Below are positions 33,701 through 37,561 of a stretch of DNA of 42,133 nt, piece by piece; within the stretch, counting starts at the first letter, position 1, and the number at the start of each line of letters is the position of its first letter. Both the position numbers and the translations under genes were made by a program. The notes beneath the pieces are model-generated. The model searched no databases. It was given only the letters and a program-made list of their open reading frames with translations, and was not told the origin of the DNA. Source of the stretch: Bacteroidales bacterium UBA1176 (GTDB taxonomy: Bacteria > Bacteroidota > Bacteroidia > Bacteroidales > WCHB1-69); contig DBYW01000003.1 of NCBI GenBank assembly GCA_002311645.1, positions 1,970 to 44,102 of the forward strand. The letters run 5' to 3'.

Positions 33701-34417
33701 ACAGTGTACCAACCGCAACACACTGCCATCACCGCCTCAGAGTGTGGCAGCTTCACATGGAACGGAACAACATACACCACCGGCGGTGACTACACCTACT
33801 CACATACCGACGCACACGGATGCATGCAGGTCGACACCCTGCACCTCACCATCCACCACCCGCAGAACACCGCCACCATCGTCAATGAATGCCAATACTA
33901 CACTTGGAACGGCATGACTTACAACGAGAGCGGCACCTACACCAATGCACATACGGATGCCAACGGATGCATGCAGGTCGACACCCTGTATCTGACCATC
34001 CATCACCCGCAGAACACCGAATTCTCCGTAACTGTGGCCGACAGTTGCTATACGTGGAACGGCACCGAGTACTGCGAGAACGGCAATTACCTCCAGTTGT
34101 TCGCCGACCAGTACGGATGCGACAGCACCGTGACGCTGCACCTGCAGCTCAATGTCGGTATTGAGGAGTATGTCTTGAATGATCAAATCATTGTCTACCC
34201 GAATCCTACCACGGGAGCCGTACAAGTTCAGAGTTCGGCGCCCAAAGTACAACGTATCGAGGTGTATGACGCGTACGGCAAAATGCTGTTCACCGTCAAC
34301 GCGAACGACAGCAAGGTCACGCTCAACCTGTCGGGCCTTGCCGCAGGCACCTATTTCCTGCGCATTGCGACCGAAAAGGGCTCTGTCACCAAACGAATTA
34401 TACGATTAGACAACTAA
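21713..34417 (+). CDS. Giant secreted C10 (streptopain-type) cysteine protease/adhesin with about 44 Cys-Trp repeats and T9SS tail
   Basis: A 4234-aa protein. A signal peptide (1-20) and a Spi-like propeptide precede a C10 protease domain (about 155-385) with catalytic C188 (TGCVATAMAQ) and H330 (TGGHAFICDGY) and the FNFGWG...NGYF block. Residues 385-1095 hold two copies of a beta-sandwich plus Fn3-like module. Residues 1140-1655 are three near-identical 171-residue Ig-like/Fn3-like units. Residues 1730-2670 are four super-repeats of Cys-Trp units plus an Ig-like domain. Residues 2671-4149 are a run of about 30 Cys-Trp units of 49 residues (consensus C-x-SYTWNG-x-TYT-x-SG-x-Y ... GC(T/D) ... 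TLHLTI). The last 80 or so residues are a T9SS type A sorting domain (IIVYPNPTTGAVQVQS ... AAGTYFLRIATEKG). It is probably a cell-surface protease on a long stalk or adhesin; substrate and target are unknown. The gene may be cotranscribed with lnt (24-bp gap) and ends at a strong terminator. Confidence 0.88.
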   Translation: MKKSLLLTFCLLLSSLILTSAPIDTLISKRVATNFYREHIGSSTNDRGLIPLLVKTYKAAPEVAIGDSLTCLYIYNIGDGYVIVSGDDRVKPVLGYSTEGQFDARHLPIQLEEWLMDYTAAIRSVMISPSYANRDAEESWRRLSSPAFTPSRYGAVVIDPLIQTCWNQSPYYNDLCPFDGSEQTVTGCVATAMAQLIRYWRFPSHGIGSHSYTHPTYGVQSANFGATTYNYDLMPLSLSSSSSAAEVHEVAQLMYHCGVSVDMDYGLSSTGGSGAVSAHAAGALNTYFGYSCTHQYRSSVSNDALWIYNIKTELNNRRPVFYHGRGTGGHAFICDGYTVDNYFHFNFGWGCYQNGYFTIDHIEPGSNVFNDEQGAIFGLSATTVLLTSVNSLNFFTENSVVTEGRKVNVLTHGLTQNITITTSSPFAISSDSVHYSTSLTLGTGGGNFYVRYQPAPGNQNDVGTITLTSGSLSTSIDLQGFSCAITCTPPQDLSISSSDLQHLHLSWNAPQIDQTEQTLSWNNRSFLTSYSYGYSQLTLLQRFTEADLVPHYGKSLTKISAYVRDGATMIKLVVFKGGSYSGSSIEPGTLVYEQSIPISSVTQGAWNTFTLSTPVPIDASQEFWFGIYLETTAQYPIPLGNTYAPEKGSILGLGPQSSPSWMDLDYLSLCIQGTTQNRQTVSHYEVSRDGTVLGNTNNTYYNDVVSSTSTYHYDVAAVWSNGCSSSASITVTNTPSIYANPDLIALHNNNGFNIQVKKISVSSMGISSNIQATVTSPFQISTDSVNFSTSKTLSASGGTLYVRYNPSSYPSTPAYGTINLSSGSATAQVQLVGQGTGDCNPPQNLTLTAPTSGTTVTATWNAPDALSANTYDLTWHVTNMNSYTRYSSLSIYNLQRFESSDLAAYHNKKITSISFIPNTDYLTACKVVVFKGGTYTSSSSTRNPGTLVTEQVIPVSSLNDWVWNTITLNTPVVIDANQELWFGVYLTYSQDCSSTRFGSTGTTNKSAIYGDGTYWSSNNSRSFAIKASVEDVPPTFDHYQIDRNGSTLVNNTASTSYMDNVGINGDYDYTVWAVWSDGCQAGVNGSVTVSGGCSTPGTVITRNQCGGTYTWHGTTYNASGTYTYAFINGSGCQQVDTLRLNIHSNPSVTINGNSSICSGSNATLTASGASTYSWNTGASGASINVHPTSTTTYTVSGTNSYGCTASATYTVNVTSPTLATVTTANVTNVTTSTATCGGTVTSDACSPVTARGVCWSTSHNPTISGSHTTNGTGTGTFTSNLSGLTENTTYYVRAYATTAAGTQYGAEKSFKTSCSAVTVTISGNTSICSGASTTLSASGASTYSWNTGASGSSITVNPTSSTPYTVTGTDSHGCTGNATVTVTVTPASLATVTTANVTNVTTSTATCGGTVTSDACSPVTARGVCWSTSHNPTITGSHTTNGTGTGTFTSNLSGLTENTTYYVRAYATTAAGTQYGAEKSFKTSCNAVTVTISGNTSICSGASTTLSASGANSYTWNTGVSGSSITVNPTSSTPYTVTGTNSHGCTGNATVTVTVTPVSLATVNTSTVSSITTSTATCGGTVTSDACSPVTARGVCWSTSHNPTITGSHTTNGTGTGTFTSSLTGLAENTTYYVRAYATTAAGTAYGPERTFTTNCGVHNLVVSGNTTIYQGSSVTLSASGANSYHWYPNGETTPSISVSPTSTTIYTVVGTMANGCSTEPATITVTVTNCIPAQGVETATACDSYTWHGITYTQSTNTATYTISHGAANGCDSVVTLHLTVYHPVHQAQTISECGRYIWHGTTYTHSGTYLYSHLDGHGCTQVDTLHLTIYNPAHQAYTVSECGQYTWHGTTYTQSGTYRYSHLDGHGCTQVDTLHLTITPIPVVTVSGNTSIIEGQSTTLTASGAQSYVWSTGSHSNTITVTPTTTTTYTVTGYNGSCASQTVYVTVAVGACIPAQGVETATACNSYTWHGTTYTQSTNSATYTIPHGAANGCDSIITLHLTVYHPDHQSQTIGECGRYTWHGTTYTQSGTYLYSHLDGHGCTQVDTLHLTIYNPVHQSFTVSECGQYTWHGTTHVQSGTYWYSHPDGHGCTQVDTLHLTITPIPYVTVSGNIGILTGQSTTLTASGAQSYVWSTGAHTNAITVTPATTTTYTVTGYNGSCASQVVYVTVTVSDCVPAQGVVTATACDNYTWHGTTYTQSTSSASYIIPHGAANGCDSIVTLHLTIHHPNHQAQTISECGQYTWHGTTYTQSGTYLYSHLDGHGCTQVDTLHLTIYNPVHQSITVTECGQYTWYGTTYTQSGTYRYSHSDGHGCTQVDTLHLTIMPNPVVTVSGNTNITVNQSATLTASGAQNYVWSTGERTNSIIVAPVTTTTYSVTGYNGNCSSQAVYVTVTIGQCSPVHGVETVHSCGPYLWHGINYPSSNNTATYTYVGGASNGCDSIVTLHLTVDNPVTRHITLTDCGRHIWNGQTYTSSGDYTQYFQTTAGCDSTVILHLTIRNPHHTAVSASECNAYTWHGTTYTQSGTYTYSHPDAYGCTQVDTLHLTVFHPKHAATTANECGSFTWNGTTYTQSGIYTYTHVDANGCTQVDTLHLTIRPIPTVSVTGNTTIPLYESTTLTVSGADSYTWSTGAHTAAITVSPAATTTYYVTGSTNGCSSQPASITVVVGNCIPAQGIETAVACESFTWHGQTYTQSTNAPTFVVLGGAATGCDSIVTLHLTVNHPVPTITEDAVCDSYTWNGTTYTQSGVYTYAHPDANGCNQVDTLKLTVFHPQHEAFTDSECLSYTWNGTTYTQSGAYTFGHPDEHGCTQVDTLHLTIFYPQHDAVSVSNCDSYTWNGTTYTESGTYTFAHPDINGCTQVDTLHLTIFRSTTSQFSATACESYTWNNTTYTRSGEYVQHFQTVHGCDSTVTLQLTVHYPHHTSFTAINCDSYTWNGQTYTESGDYTYSHPDAHGCTQVDTLHLTINHPQHQSTTISACNNYYWNGMRRTQSGTYTYTHRDNHGCWQVDTLHLTIFRPQHAAFTASACGSYTWNGQTYTRSGNYTFSHPDANGCTQIDTLHLTIFQPATTNLTQFGCNSYTWNDSVYTESGDYTQHFQTVNGCDSTVILHLTIITPQHQSITISACDQYSWNNTTYYESGTYTFAREEAYGCMRVDTLHLTINHPTSTQWSASACDLFTWNNNTYSNSGNYIQHFRTAAGCDSTVTLHLTIYHSISTEWSATNCDSYTWNDTTYTESGNYVKHFQTIHGCDSTVTLHLTIRKARHLSYTASNCHSYTWNGQTYTQTGTYMHSHDDQNGCMQVDTLHLTIFGDQLTDLTVSSCGPYTWNGLTYNRSGEFMQRFFTAHGCDSTVTLHLTVNNAQTNHIYETACDNYTWNGITFTVGGNYTQTFRSVNGCDSIVTLHLTINHSKTNEFYHTTCNSYTWNGQTYYQSGEYVQTLVTSGGCDSTVTLHLTINHAVTHEFNETACDSYTWNGITYTSSGNYTQTLQTPLGCDSTVTLHLTVFHPQHASTQISACEFYSWNGSLYLQSGTYMHSHSDQHGCTQVDTLHLTINHAVVNEIYETACESYTWVGQTYTSNGTYTKSFQSAQGCDSTVILHLTVRHPQHTAVTADACLFYNWNGMQYVQSGTYTHSHFDANGCTQVDTLHLTIHHAVSHEFNAATCDSYTWNGHTYTSSGNYTQTLQTPTGCDSIVTLHLTIYNSITTEFNATACNSYTWNDITFSNSGDYTQSFQTSHGCDSTVTLHLTIHNSVTSEFNATACDSYTWNTQTYTQTGDYTQSFQTSHGCDSTVTLHLTIHNSVTTGFSETTCESYTWNGQTYTQTGIYTQSFQTIHGCDSTVTLQLTVYYPQHTAVSATECGSSYSWNGNTYISSGTYTYPHSDLHGCTQVDTLHLTLYNTQNESFTISACEPYIWHDIPYPVSGNYTYSYYNANGCMQTDTLYLTVHQPVTQDINLTSCGEHIWNGQTYTQSGTYTQQFQTVYGCDSTVILHLTVYQPQHTAITASECGSFTWNGTTYTTGGDYTYSHTDAHGCMQVDTLHLTIHHPQNTATIVNECQYYTWNGMTYNESGTYTNAHTDANGCMQVDTLYLTIHHPQNTEFSVTVADSCYTWNGTEYCENGNYLQLFADQYGCDSTVTLHLQLNVGIEEYVLNDQIIVYPNPTTGAVQVQSSAPKVQRIEVYDAYGKMLFTVNANDSKVTLNLSGLAAGTYFLRIATEKGSVTKRIIRLDN
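25138..26676 (+). repeat. Three tandem 513-bp near-identical repeats inside the giant gene
   Basis: Units start at 25138, 25651 and 26164. The period is exactly 513 bp (171 codons), measured at matching points (CTGTAGC/CTGTAAC and the CCCCCTATACGG block). Each encodes an Ig-like domain (SICSGASTTLSASGA...) and an Fn3-like domain (STATCGGTVTSDACSPVTAR...). Units 2 and 3 are nearly identical at DNA level over long stretches, so the duplication or homogenisation is recent. Confidence 0.9.
26903..29725 (+). repeat. Four super-repeats of 669 bp (the last 669+147 bp) in the giant gene
   Basis: The cysteine codon of the CIPAQG-type junction recurs at 26903, 27572, 28241 and 28910, exactly 669 bp (223 codons) apart, and then at 29726, 816 bp on. 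Each unit holds one long Cys-Trp repeat, two standard ones and one Ig-like domain. The fourth contains one extra Cys-Trp repeat (147 bp), which accounts for the difference exactly. Confidence 0.9.
29726..34160 (+). repeat. Array of about 30 tandem Cys-Trp repeats (49 residues, about 147 bp each)
   Basis: From the last CIPAQG junction to the sorting domain the protein is an uninterrupted run of 49-residue units. Two kinds alternate irregularly. One ends HPDxxGCTQVDTLHLTI; the other ends FQTxxGCDSTVTLHLTI. The distance from the cysteine at 29762 to that at 34045 fits 29 periods plus about 20 bp of small insertions. Each unit keeps two cysteines and a central Trp. Confidence 0.88.
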
Positions 34418-34426
34418 ACAACCACA

Positions 34427-34455
34427 GGGCCGACGAGTGCGTCGGCCCTTTTCTT
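34427..34455 (+). terminator. Rho-independent terminator after the giant protease gene
   Basis: GGGCCGAC and GTCGGCCC form a perfect 8-bp stem with a 6-base loop, followed by TTTTCTTT, starting 10 bp after the TAA stop. Confidence 0.9.
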
Positions 34456-34500
34456 TATACAATCGGTTGATAGGACATTAGGGGACACGGTGTCTCCACT

Positions 34501-35262
34501 TTACACTGTAATAGTCATCTCGTCGATGCCGAGAAAAACATTCTCCGGCAACGTGGGGGCGACATCCGCATAAAGGCCCATCTTGTCGGAAATATGAGTC
34601 AGATAGGCGCGTTTGGGCTGCAATCTCCGAATAATGGAGAGCGCCTGTTCGAGGTTAAAGTGGGAATAGTGTTCTTTGATGCGGAGGGCATTGATAACCA
34701 ACACCTCAAGCCCCTCTAATTTTTTCAGTTCCGTTTCTGCAATAAAGCTTCCGTCGGTGATATAGGCAAACTTGCCCATGCGATAGCCCAAGATGGGCAG
34801 TGTAAGGTGACGCACGTGGATAGGCTGTATTTCAACCCCCTTGATGGTGAACGGATCGTCGCGCACGGGGAAAAGCTGCAGGGCGGGCACACCGGGATAG
34901 GGATTGGGTTTGAAAGCATAGTCGAAATCCTTGTGGACCACATTGAGCACACGTTGCAAGCCATACACGCGCATGGGCTCTTTCATCATGAAATAGATGG
35001 GGCGGATGTCGTCGAGTCCGGCAAGGTGATCCTTGTGCTCGTGTGTAAGCAGGATGGCGTCCACGCGGGTTATGTGGCTGCGGAGCATTTGCTGACGCAG
35101 GTCGGGACCGGCATCGATGAGGATATGGACATCCCCGGTCTCCACGAACGCCGCAGTGCGCAGGCGCTTGTCACGCGGGTCCTGCGACTGGCAAGTGGCA
35201 CATTGGCAGCCCACTACGGGCACGCCTTGCGAAGTTCCGGTCCCTAATAAAGTGATTTGCAT
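34501..35262 (-). CDS. MBL-fold metallo-hydrolase, PhnP-like
   Basis: A 253-aa metallo-beta-lactamase-fold hydrolase. THEHKDH (H74, H76, D78, H79) is the dinuclear metal motif. The N-terminal GTGTSQGVPVVGCQCATC holds three cysteines (C19, C21, C24), like the structural zinc site of PhnP, a cyclic phosphodiesterase. No other phn gene is nearby, so a general phosphodiesterase role is more likely than phosphonate breakdown. The start is ATG 35262, because MQITLLGTGTS is the family N-terminus; the longer frame runs across the promoter. It converges on the giant protease gene. Confidence 0.88.
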   Translation of the reverse strand: MQITLLGTGTSQGVPVVGCQCATCQSQDPRDKRLRTAAFVETGDVHILIDAGPDLRQQMLRSHITRVDAILLTHEHKDHLAGLDDIRPIYFMMKEPMRVYGLQRVLNVVHKDFDYAFKPNPYPGVPALQLFPVRDDPFTIKGVEIQPIHVRHLTLPILGYRMGKFAYITDGSFIAETELKKLEGLEVLVINALRIKEHYSHFNLEQALSIIRRLQPKRAYLTHISDKMGLYADVAPTLPENVFLGIDEMTITV

Positions 35263-35282
35263 GCTATCATTTATCCAGACGG

Positions 35283-35290
35283 CAAAAATA
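35283..35290 (-). promoter_or_regulatory. -7 element (TATTTTTG, minus strand) for the MBL hydrolase gene
   Basis: CAAAAATA on the plus strand, 20 bp before the minus-strand ATG at 35262. Confidence 0.55.
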
Positions 35291-35357
35291 CAAAAAATAG
35301 CCATTAAACATCGGCTTTTAGTCGTTGGCGCGACCTGTTTCCTATTCCCTTTTTTTG

Positions 35358-35365
35358 TATTTTTG
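35358..35365 (+). promoter_or_regulatory. -7 element (TATTTTTG) for kal
   Basis: TATTTTTG lies 40 bp before the ATG at 35406. The 143-bp region between the MBL gene and kal therefore holds two divergent promoters. Confidence 0.6.
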
Positions 35366-35405
35366 CAGCCTCAAAAGCGTTCACTTACAAAAAACAAAGA
35401 CTTAT

Positions 35406-35801
35406 ATGGAAAAGAAAACTTCAATGATCAGACTTAGAATGAGCACACACGACGCTCATTATGGTGGAAATTTGGTCAACGGCGCCCGGATGCTCGACCT
35501 CTTCGGCGATGTGGCCACAGAGCTGCTCATCATGCAAGATGGTGACGAAGGCCTGTTCCGCGCATACGACAATGTGGAATTCCTTGCGCCCGTCTATGCC
35601 GGTGACTTCATCGAGGCCGTGGGCGAGATTGTGGAGGTAGGCAACAGCTCCCGCAAGATGGTCTTCGAGGCTCGCAAGGTCATTGCCCCGCGTCCTGACA
35701 TCAGCGACTCTGCCGCCGACGTGCTCGAAGAGCCCATCGTGGTATGCCGCGCTTCCGGCACCTGCGTGACCCCTAAAAAATGCCAGCGGAAAAACAATTA
35801 A
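35406..35801 (+). CDS. kal: 3-aminobutyryl-CoA ammonia-lyase
   Basis: A 131-aa hotdog-fold enzyme. It removes ammonia from L-3-aminobutyryl-CoA to give crotonyl-CoA, a late step of lysine fermentation to butyrate and acetate. MSTHDAHYGGNLVNGARML, FGDVATELL, VEFLAPVYAGDFIEAVGEI and PRPDISDSAADVLEEPIVVC match my recollection of Kal sequences from fusobacteria and Porphyromonas over nearly the full length. The start is ATG 35406, 40 bp after a -7 element; an earlier ATG in frame lies upstream of the promoter. kce follows 117 bp downstream. The intervening DNA begins with an octamer repeat. Confidence 0.92.
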   Translation: MEKKTSMIRLRMSTHDAHYGGNLVNGARMLDLFGDVATELLIMQDGDEGLFRAYDNVEFLAPVYAGDFIEAVGEIVEVGNSSRKMVFEARKVIAPRPDISDSAADVLEEPIVVCRASGTCVTPKKCQRKNN

Positions 35802-35804
35802 TTT

Positions 35805-35836
35805 ATTAAGTCATTAAGATATTAAGTTATTAAATT
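35805..35836 (+). repeat. Octamer tandem repeat (ATTAAGNN x4) just after the kal stop
   Basis: ATTAAGTC, ATTAAGAT, ATTAAGTT, ATTAAATT begin three bases after the TAA stop. Period and orientation match the runs after rseP and hslR. Confidence 0.7.
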
Positions 35837-35918
35837 ATAATAGGTTAACACCTATACCCTCAGATTTCATAACTTTATATTTAATAGTTTAATAATTTCA
35901 TAATATTACAGCATAACT

Positions 35919-36749
35919 ATGGAAAAACTGATAATTACCGCTGCTATTTGCGGCGCGGAAGTCACCAAGGAACAGAACCCTGCAGTACCCTATACGGTTG
36001 AGGAAATCGTGAAGGAAGCCAAGTCTGCTGTGGATGCCGGTGCCGCCATCGTGCACCTGCATGTCCGCGAGGACGACGGCACGCCCACCCAAAGCCGTGC
36101 CCGCTTCCAGGAGTGCGAAGACGCCATCTACAAGGCATGCCCCAACGTCATCCTGATCCCCTCCACGGGCGGTGCCGTCGGCATGAGCCCCGAGGAACGC
36201 CTCCAGTCCACCGACACGACCCCCATCCCGGAGATGGCCACGCTCGACTGCGGCACCTGCAATTTCGGCGACGAGATCTTTGACAACACTATGCCGACCA
36301 TGCGTGCCTTCGGCAAACGCATGTTGGAACGTGGTATCAAGCCCGAATACGAGTGCTTTGAGATGGGTCACCTTGACACCATCCTGACTATGGCTCGCAA
36401 AGGCCAAGTGCCCGGCGCTCCCATGCAGTTCAACTTCGTGCTTGGCGTGCCCGGATGCACCCCCGCCACCGTGGACAACCTCTGCTGGCTCGTGAAAAAC
36501 ATCCCTGCCGGCTCCACTTGGACCAGCACCGGCATCGGCCGCCATGCCTTCACACTCGCCGCTCCGACCATCGTCATGGGCGGCAACGTGCGCGTCGGCT
36601 TCGAGGACAACCTCTACCTCGAGAAAGGCGTTTTAGCCAAGTCCAACGGCGAACTCGTCGACAAAGTCGTCCGCATGGCCAAACTCCTTGGCCGCGAAGT
36701 AGCCACCTCTGACGAGGCCCGCGTCATCCTTGGTCTTAAGAAAAATTAA
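35919..36749 (+). CDS. kce: 3-keto-5-aminohexanoate cleavage enzyme
   Basis: A 276-aa BKACE-family zinc enzyme. It converts 3-keto-5-aminohexanoate and acetyl-CoA into 3-aminobutyryl-CoA and acetoacetate. H46 and H48 in IVHLHVRE and E229 in VGFEDN match the three zinc ligands of the characterised Kce, and E14 is also conserved. The product is the substrate of kal immediately upstream, so the two genes encode consecutive steps. The other lysine-fermentation genes (kamA, kamDE, kdd) are not in this window. BKACE enzymes act on several beta-keto acids, but the pairing with kal makes the Kce assignment firm. Confidence 0.94.
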   Translation: MEKLIITAAICGAEVTKEQNPAVPYTVEEIVKEAKSAVDAGAAIVHLHVREDDGTPTQSRARFQECEDAIYKACPNVILIPSTGGAVGMSPEERLQSTDTTPIPEMATLDCGTCNFGDEIFDNTMPTMRAFGKRMLERGIKPEYECFEMGHLDTILTMARKGQVPGAPMQFNFVLGVPGCTPATVDNLCWLVKNIPAGSTWTSTGIGRHAFTLAAPTIVMGGNVRVGFEDNLYLEKGVLAKSNGELVDKVVRMAKLLGREVATSDEARVILGLKKN

Positions 36750-36754
36750 GAATA

Positions 36755-36781
36755 TGTAGGATTGCACGACCGTGCATCCCC
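36755..36781. repeat. Degenerate REP-like palindrome between kce and the DUF2461 gene
   Basis: TGTAGGATTGCACG / CGTGCATCCCCTA forms an imperfect inverted repeat with a perfect TGCACG/CGTGCA core. It fills the whole 31-bp space between two convergent genes and could act as a terminator for both. Its core differs from the RAYT-flanking palindromes, so it would belong to another family. Confidence 0.5.
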
Positions 36782-37485
36782 TATATGAACTTCACAACAT
36801 CCTTCATCCCCTCCATCTCTTCGAGGTTGATGAGGATGTTTTCTTTTAGGAAATCGTTGAAAGGCTTCATCAAACGAAACTTTTCAGCGATTTCTTTTAC
36901 GGTTGCCTTCTGAAACTGTTCCGGTGTCAAGCTCGTGCTACATGTGTAGTTCTTGCACATAACATATTCAGGATGTGGATAATCCTTAGGCACGTCATTG
37001 GGCATCCGTTTGTAGAACTCCACACCTATGACAGGACAAATCTCCTTAAAATCAGGATTATTCACAATCTTGCCGTAGGTGTCGGATTGGTCAATGATAG
37101 CCTGCCGCAGGGCACGCAACTCCTTGGTAGGGAGCCACCACACACCACTGGCGAGAAATACCTGTCGCGGCTCCAACTGGATATAATAGCCGCCATAAAA
37201 AGCCTTCTTGCCACACTCGTTGATGTAGGCGCCGAAATGTCCTTTGTAGGGAGTCTTGTCTGGCGAAAAACGCAAGTCTCTGTAAATACGGTACGTACAA
37301 TCCTTTGGAGTAAGATAGGCGACAGCCGGCTCAAACTTTCCTATTTCAGCAATCAACTCTTCCAAAAAAACGTTAAAAACGCCCCATGCCTTTTCGTACG
37401 CAGACTTGTTCGCTTGGAACCAATCGCGGTTGTTATGGGACACCAAGTCCGTCAAAAAACTGAAAATGAGGGCAGAATCCTTCAT
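36781..37485 (-). CDS. DUF2461 domain protein
   Basis: A 234-aa protein of the DUF2461 family (TIGR02453). Typical blocks are FLTDLVSHNNRDWFQANKS at the N-terminus, YRIYRDLRFSPDKTPYKGHFGAYI in the middle and YYIQLEPRQVFLASGVWWLP. The family is widespread and of unknown function. It is preceded on the same strand by DUF4301, but a hairpin terminator at 37500-37550 separates them. No -7 element is clear. Confidence 0.9.
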   Translation of the reverse strand: MKDSALIFSFLTDLVSHNNRDWFQANKSAYEKAWGVFNVFLEELIAEIGKFEPAVAYLTPKDCTYRIYRDLRFSPDKTPYKGHFGAYINECGKKAFYGGYYIQLEPRQVFLASGVWWLPTKELRALRQAIIDQSDTYGKIVNNPDFKEICPVIGVEFYKRMPNDVPKDYPHPEYVMCKNYTCSTSLTPEQFQKATVKEIAEKFRLMKPFNDFLKENILINLEEMEGMKDVVKFI

Positions 37486-37499
37486 GAATATTTGGATAT

Positions 37500-37550
37500 G
37501 GAAAAATAGAAGTCAGGAACGGATGTCTGCAAATTCCAATTCCTGACTTC
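37500..37550 (-). terminator. Terminator between DUF4301 and DUF2461
   Basis: GAAGTCAGGAA (37509-37519) and TTCCTGACTTC (37540-37550) form a perfect 11-bp stem with a 20-base loop. On the minus strand TATTTTTC follows. It lies 11 bp after the DUF4301 stop. Confidence 0.7.
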
Positions 37551-37561
37551 CACCTGAAATA

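Noticed and set aside
29726..34160. Possible frameshifts or separate genes within the giant repeat array
   Set aside because: The frame stays open with regular 49-residue spacing from the protease domain to the T9SS tail, so a single gene is the simplest reading.
34501..35262. phnP in a phosphonate operon
   Set aside because: The protein has PhnP-like cysteines and metal motif, but no other phn gene is present, so the gene symbol was not assigned.
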